Assembly (NCBI GenBank): GCA_047626725.1 | Contig: JBLHSG010000023.1 | Location: 1 to 64,000 of the forward strand | Source of the DNA: Ascidiaceihabitans sp034111945 | GTDB lineage: Bacteria; Pseudomonadota; Alphaproteobacteria; Rhodobacterales; Rhodobacteraceae | Direction: 5' to 3' | DNA length: 64,000 bases | In this document: positions 34,601 through 43,213 of the stretch, one piece after another | Layout of the letters: every line of letters begins with the position of its first letter | Position numbering within the stretch: the stretch's first letter is position 1 | Notes under the pieces: generated by a model | What the model was told of the DNA's origin: nothing | Databases searched by the model: none | Seen by the model: the letters and a program-made list of their open reading frames with translations, nothing else | Position numbers and translations under genes: made by a program

Positions 34601-35035
34601 ATGGATTTTGAAACTGTCAGCGCTGGTGATTTCGGAAAGTCCCTTTCTGGGGTCGGCATAAACCTGTTGGTGCGCGATGTTCAGGCACAATGTACCTTTT
34701 TAGAGACTGTTTTTACGGCCAAATCCCATCAAATAACGTCTGATTTCGCGATCGTGACCTATGGGTCAGATGTGTTCCAATTGCATAGCGATGGCACGTA
34801 TCATTCCAATCCGTTGCTTGGTTTGTTGCCAGAAAATCCGCCTCGTGGTGCGGGGATCGAAATTAGGTTGTACGACACTGATCCTGATGACGCGGTTGCG
34901 CGTGCACGGGCATTGGATGCGATGATTTTGCAAGAACCTACCAATAAACCGCACGGTCTTCGCGAGGCGTATATCTTGTGCGAAAACGGTTATGCTTGGG
35001 TCCCAAGTCGTGCATTGACGGCGGATGACGCATAG
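34601..35035 (+). CDS. VOC-superfamily protein (glyoxalase-like)
   Basis: A 144-residue single vicinal-oxygen-chelate domain: GINLLVRDVQAQCTFLETVF with the first beta-alpha unit, a strand VFQLHSDG, and the C-terminal GLREAYILCENGYAWVPS. Relatives include glyoxalase I, dioxygenases and resistance proteins. The substrate is unknown. The ATG at 34601 follows a GTG six bases earlier that is less likely. Its 3' end overlaps the LysR gene by 46 bases, convergent. Confidence 0.78.
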   Translation: MDFETVSAGDFGKSLSGVGINLLVRDVQAQCTFLETVFTAKSHQITSDFAIVTYGSDVFQLHSDGTYHSNPLLGLLPENPPRGAGIEIRLYDTDPDDAVARARALDAMILQEPTNKPHGLREAYILCENGYAWVPSRALTADDA

Positions 35036-35892
35036 TCGGTTTGCATTTCATCTTTGATCCAGCGCACAAAATTTGAAGTATCAGTTTTGCCTTCTGCCCT
35101 TGGATTGACTGTCAGATAGTAGGCTTCTTGCATGTCGGCCTTGTGGTCAAACGGGCGTACCAATCGACCACTTTCCAGCAAGTGACGCACCATGCAATCG
35201 TGCCCCATAGCTAGGCCTGCGCCTGCCTCTGCAACAGCCAAAGCAGTCCCTAACACGCGCGCATGGGTGATTTTCGGGGTTCCAGAAATTGGCTGATTTT
35301 CTGCCCAAGTTTCCCATGTTGTCAGCATTGCAGTGCAATAAAACAGCCGATGCTGGGCAATGTCATCCAAGCGCACGGCATAGTCAGGCGCGCAAACAGG
35401 GTAAAATTGATCCCACGTTAGGCGGTCTGCTTGTGGGTCTGTATCGGGGGAAATCAGGAATCGAATTTCAATATCGGCGTCATCTACCCGTTCCATCCTG
35501 TCCCAAATCGCGGTGGTGATGTGCAGGTGAATGTCAGGGTGGCGCGCATATAATCGGGGCAGGCGTGGTGCCAGCCAATTGGTCGAAAACGTCAAATTGG
35601 TTTGAATGTGCAGCGCCTTGGCAGTGCTGCCATCGACCAACATTTGCGTACCACGGGACAATGTCTGAAACGCTTCGCGCACGACGGGCACATAGTTCAA
35701 CCCCATCACGGTCAGTTCCAACGCCCGTGGGCGACGGTAAAATAGCGGCTGGCCCAGATGGTTTTCCAACGACTTGATTTGCTGGCTTACCGCACTTTGC
35801 GTCATGTTCAATTCACCCGCCGCCGCAGTGAACGAAAGGTGGCGCGCTGCGGCTTCGAATGCACGCAATTGGTTGAGCGGAGGTAGGTTCAT
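34990..35892 (-). CDS. LysR-family regulator (GcvA-like)
   Basis: A 300-residue LysR protein: the winged helix-turn-helix covers residues 1-62 (LRAFEAAARHLSFTAAAGELNMTQSAVSQQI), then the ligand-binding half with the GcvA-type ending. It is divergent from the aldolase/acyl-CoA cluster, 103 bases apart, and a perfect palindrome lies in the gap beside its own start. It probably senses a pathway intermediate and controls itself and the cluster. Confidence 0.9.
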   Translation of the reverse strand: MNLPPLNQLRAFEAAARHLSFTAAAGELNMTQSAVSQQIKSLENHLGQPLFYRRPRALELTVMGLNYVPVVREAFQTLSRGTQMLVDGSTAKALHIQTNLTFSTNWLAPRLPRLYARHPDIHLHITTAIWDRMERVDDADIEIRFLISPDTDPQADRLTWDQFYPVCAPDYAVRLDDIAQHRLFYCTAMLTTWETWAENQPISGTPKITHARVLGTALAVAEAGAGLAMGHDCMVRHLLESGRLVRPFDHKADMQEAYYLTVNPRAEGKTDTSNFVRWIKDEMQTDYASSAVNARLGTQA

Positions 35893-35900
35893 AAGTCATA

Positions 35901-35917
35901 CATTAGAATGTCTAATG
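35901..35917. promoter_or_regulatory. Palindromic LysR-box (ATTAG-N5-CTAAT)
   Basis: CATTAGAATGTCTAATG is a perfect 7-3-7 palindrome, 9 bases upstream of the LysR start and 79 before the aldolase start. It contains ATTAG and CTAAT arms; CTAAT is the half-site known for GcvA. The palindrome is seen directly; binding is inferred from the adjacent regulator. Confidence 0.65.
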
Positions 35918-35995
35918 CGAAGACGAAAGTTTTTTCGTTGGTCACGGCGGCGAGCGTCCATCATCTTGGCGACAAATCAAAGGAATGGATGCGAC

Positions 35996-36757
35996 ATGAC
36001 CTCAGAAAAACACAGTGACTTGGCCAACATGGATCACTGGCAGGAGCGCGTGGATTTGGCGGCTGCATTTCGCTGGACCGTTCGATTGAACATGCACGAG
36101 GCCGTCGCGAACCATTTTTCCCTAGCGATTAATGACAGTGGCACCAAGTTTTTGATGAACCCAAATCAAAAGCATTTTAGCCGCATCAAAGCGAGCGACC
36201 TGATCGTTGTCGATGTTGATGACCCAGCCAGCATGGAAGGGCCCGATGCGCCTGATCCAACGGCATGGGGATTGCATGGTGGGATGCACCGGCATTGCGC
36301 GCACGCTCGGTGTGCCATGCATGTTCATTCGCCTTATGCCACTGCTTTGGCCGCGTTGGCGGACAGTCGATTGCCGCCCGTAGATCAAAATGCATGTACG
36401 TTTTTTAACCGCTATGTCATCGACGACAGCTATGGTGGCTTGGCCTTTGAAGAAGAGGGCGAACGCTGTGCCCAACTGTTTGATGACCCCAAGAAAAAGG
36501 TCATGATCATGGGCAATCACGGCATCATGATTATTGGTGAAACCGTCGCAGAAACCTTTAATAGGCTCTATTATTTTGAACGGGCTTGCATGACGTACAT
36601 CATGGCATTGCAGACCGGCCAACCGATGCGGGTCTTGTCAGACGAGGTTGCAGAAAAAACAGCCCAGGAGCTGGAAACATACCCCGAACAGGACGCGCGC
36701 CATCTGGCCGAACTTAAGGCGATCTTGGACGATGAAGGGTCCAATTACGCGACTTAA
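35996..36757 (+). CDS. Class II aldolase/adducin-family protein
   Basis: A 253-residue zinc-dependent aldolase (AraD/FucA fold). HRHCAHARCAMHVHSPYATA holds the metal-binding His pair (HVH), and NHGIMIIGETVAETFNRLYYFERAC is the conserved helix with the catalytic loop. It probably cleaves a hydroxylated carbon skeleton or acts as a decarboxylase, as family members do. The start follows AAAGGA. It is the first gene of the divergent cluster, 38 bases before the acyl-CoA dehydrogenase, indicating one operon. Confidence 0.85.
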   Translation: MTSEKHSDLANMDHWQERVDLAAAFRWTVRLNMHEAVANHFSLAINDSGTKFLMNPNQKHFSRIKASDLIVVDVDDPASMEGPDAPDPTAWGLHGGMHRHCAHARCAMHVHSPYATALAALADSRLPPVDQNACTFFNRYVIDDSYGGLAFEEEGERCAQLFDDPKKKVMIMGNHGIMIIGETVAETFNRLYYFERACMTYIMALQTGQPMRVLSDEVAEKTAQELETYPEQDARHLAELKAILDDEGSNYAT

Positions 36758-36795
36758 AATTACCCAAATCACACCCCATAAAAGAAGATACATTG

Positions 36796-37956
36796 ATGAT
36801 TTACGGCCTGACAGACGAACAAAATATGATCGCGGACACTGTTCGATCCTTTGTGGAAAAAGAAATCTACCCGCACGAAGAACTGGTTGAACGCACAGGT
36901 GAAGTGCCAAACGAGATTGCGCAAGAGATCAAGAAAAAGACGCTGGATCTAGGGTTTTACGCCTGTAATTTCCCAGAAAGCGTCGGGTGCGCAGGTCTGA
37001 ATCATGTTGAATTTGCCTTGGTCGAACGCGAATTGGGGCGTGGATCGATGGCGCTAAACCACTTCTTTGGACGCCCGCAAAACATCTTGATGGCGTGCGA
37101 AGGGGACCAAGTAGAACGCTACCTAATGCCAGCAATTCGCGGCGAGCGGATGGACGCATTGGCGATGACCGAACCTGGCGCGGGGTCTGACATTCGTGGC
37201 ATGAAATGCGCGGCGGTGCGTGATGGTGGCGACTGGGTCGTGAACGGAACCAAACATTTTATTTCGGGCGCGGAACACGCTGATTTTATCATTGTTTTCC
37301 TCGCAACAGGCGAAGACGACACACTCAAAGGCCCAAAGAAACGGATCACTGCGTTCTTGGTTGATCGGGGTACACCCGGGTTCACAATTCGCGACGGTTA
37401 CAAGTCGGTTAGCCATCGTGGATACAAGAACATGATACTCGATTTTGATGATTGCCGACTGCCTGACGCGCAAGTTTTAGGCGAGGTCGATGGTGGCTTC
37501 GCGGTGATGAATACTTGGTTGTATGCGACCCGAATTACGGTTGCGGCAATGTCTGTTGGCCGCGCGCGTCGTGCGTTTGATTATGCGCTTGATTACGCCG
37601 CACAGCGCGAACAATTCGGACAGCCGATTGGTAAATTTCAAGGTGTCAGCTTTCAACTGGCGGATATGATCACTGAAATCGATGCCGCTGATTTATTGAC
37701 CGTCGCCGCCGCAGATCGGCTGGATAAAGGGCTGCCTGCGAACCGCGAAATTGCATCAGCAAAACTATATGCGTCCGAGATGTTGGCGCGGGTTACCGAT
37801 GCCGCAATTCAAGTTCATGGCGGAATGGGTTTGATGGATGATTTCCCGCTGGAACGGTTTTGGCGTGATGCCCGAGTAGAACGAATTTGGGACGGTACTT
37901 CGGAAATCCAACGCCACATTATCAGTCGCGAAATGCTGCGCGCGCTAGGGGCGTGA
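36796..37956 (+). CDS. Acyl-CoA dehydrogenase family protein
   Basis: A 386-residue FAD enzyme: MTEPGAGSDIRGM and DWVVNGTKHFISGA bind flavin and substrate, and AIQVHGGMGLMDDFPLERFWRDARVERIWDGTSEIQR is the C-terminal signature. In most members the catalytic base is the Glu of YEGT; here the same position is Asp366 (IWDGTSEIQR). It should put a double bond next to the carboxyl-CoA of its acyl substrate. It resembles crotonobetainyl-CoA reductase-type enzymes only loosely, but the CaiD-like gene in the same operon fits that chemistry. Confidence 0.88.
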   Translation: MIYGLTDEQNMIADTVRSFVEKEIYPHEELVERTGEVPNEIAQEIKKKTLDLGFYACNFPESVGCAGLNHVEFALVERELGRGSMALNHFFGRPQNILMACEGDQVERYLMPAIRGERMDALAMTEPGAGSDIRGMKCAAVRDGGDWVVNGTKHFISGAEHADFIIVFLATGEDDTLKGPKKRITAFLVDRGTPGFTIRDGYKSVSHRGYKNMILDFDDCRLPDAQVLGEVDGGFAVMNTWLYATRITVAAMSVGRARRAFDYALDYAAQREQFGQPIGKFQGVSFQLADMITEIDAADLLTVAAADRLDKGLPANREIASAKLYASEMLARVTDAAIQVHGGMGLMDDFPLERFWRDARVERIWDGTSEIQRHIISREMLRALGA

Positions 37957-37979
37957 GCGGTTTAACCAGGGACGATCCG

Positions 37980-40007
37980 ATGCGTCCAAGGTCGAAAAAT
38001 ACACGTGATTTGTCACGGCTGCTACGACCGAAATCGATTGCGGTAATCGGTGGCGGTGCATGGTGTGATCAGATCATTCACCAGTGTCAGGTGATGGGGT
38101 ATCGCGGTGATGTGTGGATGGTTCACCCAAAAGGTGCCGTTGTGCGTGGCGTGCATTCTGTGCCGGCGATTGCGGATTTACCGGGTGTTCCAGATGCCGT
38201 TTTTGTTGGCGTTAACCGACACCTTAGCGTCAAATTAGTCGCCGAATTGTCTGCATTAGGTGCAGGCGGCGCGGTTTGTTTTGCATCTGGTTTTTCCGAA
38301 GCAGCGGCCGAAGATGACGCAGCCCATGACTTACAATCGCAATTGGTCGCTGCTGCAGGTGACATGCCGATCCTGGGGCCCAATTGTTACGGGTTTATCA
38401 ACGCACTTGATAACGCATTGTTGTGGCCAGATCAGCACGGGTGCGTGCCTGTAGATCGCGGCGTTGCCATCCTGACGCAATCCTCGAACATCGCGATAAA
38501 CCTAACGATGCAGCAACGCGCGCTGCCGATTGCCTACACCATTGCATGCGGAAACATGGCGCAAACCAGTCAGGCCCAGATCGCGCTTGCGCTGTTGGAC
38601 GATCCGCGCGTGACAGCGATTGGGTTACACATCGAAGGATTCGGTGACACCAATGAATGGTTTGATCTGTCGCAAAAAGCGTACGCGCAGGGCGTCCCAC
38701 TGATCGCGCTCAAGGTTGGAAAATCCGATCAAGCGCAAAACGCGACGGTCTCGCACACTGCATCGCTTGCTGGTAGTGACGCAGGTGCCGAGGCATTGTT
38801 GCGTCGTTTGGGCATTGGTCGTGTCCACGATCTGCCGACGTTCCTAGAGACGCTCAAGCTGTTGCATTGCAATGGCCCACTTGATGCGCAAACACTGTCT
38901 TCAGTCAGTTGTTCCGGGGGCGAGGCAAGCCTTGCTGCGGACACTGCACATGGCAGGGGCATGGCATTTCCGCCCCTGACGGTTGATCAAAAAAAGGCTC
39001 TAAAGAACGCTTTAGGGCCTATGGTGGCCTTGTCTAATCCGCTTGATTATAACACCTACGTCTGGCGTGATGCGCAGGCAATGACCGACGCGTGGTTGCC
39101 AATGGCCGCCCTGCATATTGGGCTAACTTTGTTGATCGTGGACTATCCACGCACCGATGCGTCTGACTGGATTTGTGCGACAATTGCTGCAATTGCGGTC
39201 CGTGAAAAAAGCGGTCGACCTGTTGCTGTTGTCGCCACATTGCCGGAATTGATGCCGCAAGATGTTGCCGAAACTTTGATGGCAGCGAGCGTCACACCGA
39301 TCAATGGACTAAGCGAAGCAATTGCTGCAGCCGAAGTTGCCGCGACCATGCGCCTGCCTGATGATCGTCCGCCATTGCATGCAGGTGCCGATCGCGACGG
39401 TTCGTCGATATCCGAAGCTCAAGCCAAGCAAGCCTTGGCGGCATTTGGCGTGACGGTTCCGCGTAATTCCACAAGCGTCGAAGGTGCTGATGGCCTTTCT
39501 CCTCCCTTTGCGATCAAAGGCATGGGGTTTGCGCATAAATCCGAAATGGGCGCTGTAAAGCTGAACGTTGGTCGCGCAGAATTGGCCGATGCGGTTGCCG
39601 CTTTGCCCGGAATGTCAGTGTTAATCGAAGAAATGGTCCGAGGCGCAGTCGCCGAAATGTTGGTCGGGGTTGTCCGCGACCCGGCACACGGTTTTGTGCT
39701 GACTTTAGGTGCTGGCGGGGTGCTGACAGAACTGTTGCAAGACACGGTATCGTTGCTGATTCCTGCGAAACAGGCTGATGTGCAACATGCCCTCACGACG
39801 CTGAAATCATACAAATTACTGACCGGATTTCGCGGCAAACCAGCAGCAAATATCGACGCTTTGGTCACGGCAATCATGGCGGTACAGGCCTATGTGGTTG
39901 CCCACGCTGATACGATCAGCGAAGTTGAAATTAACCCGATGATGTGTACGCCGGACGCTGCGATTGCTGCTGATGCGTTGATCCGAATTTGTCCCGAAAG
40001 GACCTGA
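37980..40007 (+). CDS. ADP-forming-type acyl-CoA synthetase/ligase
   Basis: A 675-residue fusion: an N-terminal CoA-binding Rossmann domain (SIAVIGGG, about 19-130), a succinyl-CoA-ligase-like domain with the phosphohistidine motif SHTASLAG (His259), and a C-terminal ATP-grasp part (PFAIKGMGFAHKSEMGAVKLN onward). Such ligases activate carboxylates using ATP, releasing ADP and phosphate. Located between an acyl-CoA dehydrogenase and a hydratase, it likely charges the starting acid. The start follows AGGGA at the end of the dehydrogenase gene, 23 bases downstream. Confidence 0.88.
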   Translation: MRPRSKNTRDLSRLLRPKSIAVIGGGAWCDQIIHQCQVMGYRGDVWMVHPKGAVVRGVHSVPAIADLPGVPDAVFVGVNRHLSVKLVAELSALGAGGAVCFASGFSEAAAEDDAAHDLQSQLVAAAGDMPILGPNCYGFINALDNALLWPDQHGCVPVDRGVAILTQSSNIAINLTMQQRALPIAYTIACGNMAQTSQAQIALALLDDPRVTAIGLHIEGFGDTNEWFDLSQKAYAQGVPLIALKVGKSDQAQNATVSHTASLAGSDAGAEALLRRLGIGRVHDLPTFLETLKLLHCNGPLDAQTLSSVSCSGGEASLAADTAHGRGMAFPPLTVDQKKALKNALGPMVALSNPLDYNTYVWRDAQAMTDAWLPMAALHIGLTLLIVDYPRTDASDWICATIAAIAVREKSGRPVAVVATLPELMPQDVAETLMAASVTPINGLSEAIAAAEVAATMRLPDDRPPLHAGADRDGSSISEAQAKQALAAFGVTVPRNSTSVEGADGLSPPFAIKGMGFAHKSEMGAVKLNVGRAELADAVAALPGMSVLIEEMVRGAVAEMLVGVVRDPAHGFVLTLGAGGVLTELLQDTVSLLIPAKQADVQHALTTLKSYKLLTGFRGKPAANIDALVTAIMAVQAYVVAHADTISEVEINPMMCTPDAAIAADALIRICPERT

Positions 40008-40008
40008 A

Positions 40009-40788
40009 ATGAACCCGATCAAAACCCGTCGCGAAGGTGCGATTTTAGAAGTCACCTTGGATCGCCCCAAAGCCAACGCGATTGATCTGGTGACCAGCCG
40101 TATCATGGGCAAAGTGTTCGCTGATTTTCGCGATGATCCGGAACTGCGCGTGGCGATTATTACTGGCGGCGGCGACAAATTCTTTTGCCCGGGCTGGGAT
40201 CTAAAGGCAGCAGCAGACGGGGACGAAGTCGATGGCGATTACGGTGTTGGCGGGTTTGGTGGTCTGCAAGAATTGCGCGATCTGAACAAGCCAGTGATCG
40301 CGGCAGTGAATGGTATTTGTTGCGGTGGCGGTCTTGAACTGGCGTTAAGTGCTGACATTATTCTGGCCGCCGATCACGCCAGTTTTGCGTTGCCAGAAAT
40401 CCGGTCAGGGACAGTTGCAGATGCCGCTAGCGTTAAGTTGCCCAAGCGTATTCCCTACCATATTGCGATGGAATTACTGCTGACTGGCCGCTGGTTTGAC
40501 GTGCAAGAAGCCAACCGTTGGGGCATCGTGAACGAGATCATCGCCGGCCCTGAATTGATGGACCGCGCCTGGGATTTGGCGCGTTTGCTCGCTTCTGGCC
40601 CTCCACTGGTTTATGCGGCGATAAAAGAGGTCGTGCGTGATGCCGAGGATTCAAAATTTCAGGACAGCATGAACCGGATCACAAAGCGTCAGTTAGGCTC
40701 CATCGACACGCTGTATGCGTCCGAAGATCAGCTAGAAGGCGCAAAGGCATTTGCCGAAAAACGCGATCCAGTTTGGAAGGGTCGCTAA
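40009..40788 (+). CDS. CaiD-like crotonobetainyl-CoA hydratase/enoyl-CoA hydratase
   Basis: A 259-residue crotonase-fold protein. From ILEVTLDRPKANAID through LRVAIITGGGDKFFCPGWDLKAA to the ending AFAEKRDPVWKGR, it is strikingly like E. coli CaiD (which ends the same way). GGGLELALSADIILA supplies the oxyanion hole. CaiD hydrates crotonobetainyl-CoA to carnitinyl-CoA. One free base separates it from the ligase stop. If CaiD-like, the cluster processes a betaine-type acid; a generic enoyl-CoA hydratase is the alternative. Confidence 0.82.
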   Translation: MNPIKTRREGAILEVTLDRPKANAIDLVTSRIMGKVFADFRDDPELRVAIITGGGDKFFCPGWDLKAAADGDEVDGDYGVGGFGGLQELRDLNKPVIAAVNGICCGGGLELALSADIILAADHASFALPEIRSGTVADAASVKLPKRIPYHIAMELLLTGRWFDVQEANRWGIVNEIIAGPELMDRAWDLARLLASGPPLVYAAIKEVVRDAEDSKFQDSMNRITKRQLGSIDTLYASEDQLEGAKAFAEKRDPVWKGR

Positions 40789-41411
40789 CGCTTTCTGAAG
40801 AGCGCGACGTATCCGGTGTCTTTGGCGTAATCGCCAGTGGCATCGGCGCTGTAGATAGGCTGTTCTGTCAGGGTAAAGTCGCGAATATGTGGCTCTAAAT
40901 AGGCTAATTTCGCCTCAAACCCTTGCGCTGTGTAATGCTGTGCATTGATTGACAATGCGATCCACCCGCCCGATCGCGTGACCCGCAATACTTCGTCCAA
41001 TGCCTCTGGTCCGACGTGCCCGTGGGTAAATGTGCCAGAACTAACGACGCCCGCATAAGCGCCATCTGCGACGTCTAATCCGGCCAATATGTCGCCAAAA
41101 AAAAGTGTCGTGTAGATGTGTTTGGCCCGTGCGACATCCAGCATTTCTGGCGAAATATCTGTCGCATCAACCAGATCCAAACCACGTTCACGCAGTGCTT
41201 GGCCGCATAATCCGGTCCCTGCACCAACGTCCAAAACCGGTTGATACCCACCCGCATTCACATAGGCCCGCGCGACATGTTCGTGCATGATATAGCTATG
41301 CGCAGCGGCAAATGTATCGTCGTAAGTGTCGGCCCAATCCTTGTACAATTGCACAGAATCCTCGGATGTTTTCAAATCGTACGCGCCGGTAAGCGAAGGT
41401 GTTTTTTCCAT
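40785..41411 (-). CDS. Class I SAM-dependent methyltransferase
   Basis: A 208-residue methyltransferase of the WBSCR27-like type. VLDVGAGTGLCGQAL is the AdoMet-binding motif I, DATDISPEMLDVAR motif II, and FFGDILAGLDVADGAYAGVVSSG motif III. The acceptor is unknown. The start at 41411 leaves out an Arg-rich upstream extension. It is convergent with the CaiD-like gene (ends overlap by four) and divergent from the epimerase gene. Confidence 0.8.
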   Translation of the reverse strand: MEKTPSLTGAYDLKTSEDSVQLYKDWADTYDDTFAAAHSYIMHEHVARAYVNAGGYQPVLDVGAGTGLCGQALRERGLDLVDATDISPEMLDVARAKHIYTTLFFGDILAGLDVADGAYAGVVSSGTFTHGHVGPEALDEVLRVTRSGGWIALSINAQHYTAQGFEAKLAYLEPHIRDFTLTEQPIYSADATGDYAKDTGYVALFRKR

Positions 41412-41487
41412 GCACAAAGTTGAGCGCAGAACGCATAGCCGCGCAACCCCTCTTGCGCCTGCTTGCGGCAACGGCCACCTATAGGGC

Positions 41488-42342
41488 ATGACAAAAACAA
41501 TGCTTTCCTTTGGGCACGGCTATTGCGCGCGTGAGATTGCCAAGACACTGCTGGCCGATGGTTGGCGCGTGATTGGCACGACCCGTTCCGAAGACAAGGC
41601 AGCGGATTTGCGCGCGACCGGCGTTGAGCCGTTGGTTTGGCCCGGCACCGATTTGACCAAAGCCATCGCACAGGCCGATCATATCCTGATTTCGGCTGGT
41701 CCTGACGGTGATGGTGATCCGGTGTTTAACGCGTGGGGTCCGCAAATTGCGGCGCGCGCCAAGGCACTAGATTGGGTCGGCTATTTGTCGACTACGGGTG
41801 TTTATGGAAATTTCGACGGTGCGTGGGTGGATGAAACGACGCCGCTGAACCCGACAACGCGACGTGGGCAATTGCGCAAGGCGGCCGAGGAAAATTGGCT
41901 ATCAATGCCTGATTTGCCTGTGCATGTTTTCCGCCTTGCCGGTATTTACGGCCCTGATCGCGGCCCGTTTTCCAAGGTTCGCAATGGCACTGCCCGTCGT
42001 GTCATCAAGGAAAATCAGGTGTTCTCGCGCACTCACGTTCAAGACATCGCGCAGGTGGTTTTGGCATCAATCGCGCGGCCAAATCCCGGCGCTGCGTATA
42101 ATGTGTGCGACAATGATCCGGCCCCGCCCCAAGACGTGATTGCCCACGCGGCTGAATTGCTTGGCATGCCTGTGCCACCTGCCATCGCATTTGAAGATGC
42201 GGATTTTACGCCCATGGCGCGCAGTTTTTACGCTGAGAACAAAAAAGTGCGCAATGACCGGATCAAAGATGACCTTGGTGTTACGCTGAAATATCCATCA
42301 TATCGCGAAGGTTTGGCGGCCTTATTGGCGGATTCCGAATAA
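41488..42342 (+). CDS. YeeZ-like NAD(P)-dependent epimerase-type protein
   Basis: A 284-residue extended-SDR relative with FGHGYCAREIAKTL in place of the usual GxxGxxG loop, YLSTTGVYGNFDGAWVDE, and FRLAGIYGPDRGPF. These traits fit the YeeZ subgroup, whose reaction is unknown. The start overlaps no gene, and a purine-rich stretch precedes the ATG (TATAGGGC). It is followed by an ion-channel gene 78 bases downstream. Confidence 0.8.
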   Translation: MTKTMLSFGHGYCAREIAKTLLADGWRVIGTTRSEDKAADLRATGVEPLVWPGTDLTKAIAQADHILISAGPDGDGDPVFNAWGPQIAARAKALDWVGYLSTTGVYGNFDGAWVDETTPLNPTTRRGQLRKAAEENWLSMPDLPVHVFRLAGIYGPDRGPFSKVRNGTARRVIKENQVFSRTHVQDIAQVVLASIARPNPGAAYNVCDNDPAPPQDVIAHAAELLGMPVPPAIAFEDADFTPMARSFYAENKKVRNDRIKDDLGVTLKYPSYREGLAALLADSE

Positions 42343-42420
42343 ATTACCGAATGCGTGCTATGGCCACCTTGTTGTGGCGGCGACCCGCTTGCATATAGGC
42401 GCAGTAACGAGGGATCACAG

Positions 42421-43209
42421 ATGACATTGCGGGATAAACTAAAAGCGCTTTTGGAGCGGTCGATTGTGCGAAACGCCATTATCGGCGTGATCATTTTTAA
42501 CGCGATTATTTTGGGTCTCGAGACCTCTGATTTTGTGATGGATCGCGCGGGTGGTTTGATCCTGCTGCTTGATAAAATTTGTCTTGGTATTTTTGTCGCC
42601 GAACTGGTTGCCAAAATGTTTGCGCACCGTTTTGCGTTCTTTCGCAACGGATGGAACCTGTTTGATTTCGTAATCATCGGGATATCGCTGGTTCCAGCGG
42701 CGCAGGGGTTCTCGGCGTTGCGTGCCTTGCGTATTTTGCGTGTGCTGCGGGTTGTGTCAGCGGCGCCCAGTTTGCGCCGTGTGGTCGAAGGATTTATCAC
42801 CGCGTTGCCAGGTATGGGGTCGGTGTTTTTGTTGATGGCGCTGATCTTTTACATTGCGTCTGTGATTGCGACAAAACTGTTTGGCACATCGTTCCCGGAT
42901 TGGTTCGGATCGCTTGGCGGATCGGCGTATTCGCTGTTTCAAATCATGACGTTAGAAAGCTGGTCAATGGGCATCGTGCGCCCCGTAATGGAGGTGTACC
43001 CGCTTGCGTGGCTGTTCTTTGTGCCGTTCATTATGGTGACCACGTTTGCGGTCGTGAACTTGTTGGTAGGTCTGATCGTGAACTCGATGCAGGATGCCCA
43101 TCACGAGGAATCGGACGCGCAAACCAGCGACTATCGGGACGACGTGCAGGGGCGTTTGAAATCGATCGAACTGCACCTAGAGGCACTGGCGCAACAGCAG
43201 AAAAAGTAA
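42421..43209 (+). CDS. NaChBac/NavAb-type voltage-gated sodium channel
   Basis: A 262-residue single-domain, six-helix channel that forms tetramers. S4 carries four evenly spaced arginines (R101, R104, R107, R110 in RALRILRVLRVV), the selectivity filter is TLESWSM at 177-183, and PFIMVTTFAVVNLLVGLIV is S6. The filter matches NavAb exactly. A charged C-terminus (about 225-260) ends in a coiled-coil-like helix (RLKSIELHLEALAQQQ). It supports voltage-triggered sodium entry, with possible roles in motility or pH response. The upstream start in the same frame lacks homology. Confidence 0.95.
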   Translation: MTLRDKLKALLERSIVRNAIIGVIIFNAIILGLETSDFVMDRAGGLILLLDKICLGIFVAELVAKMFAHRFAFFRNGWNLFDFVIIGISLVPAAQGFSALRALRILRVLRVVSAAPSLRRVVEGFITALPGMGSVFLLMALIFYIASVIATKLFGTSFPDWFGSLGGSAYSLFQIMTLESWSMGIVRPVMEVYPLAWLFFVPFIMVTTFAVVNLLVGLIVNSMQDAHHEESDAQTSDYRDDVQGRLKSIELHLEALAQQQKK

Positions 43210-43213
43210 CGCC

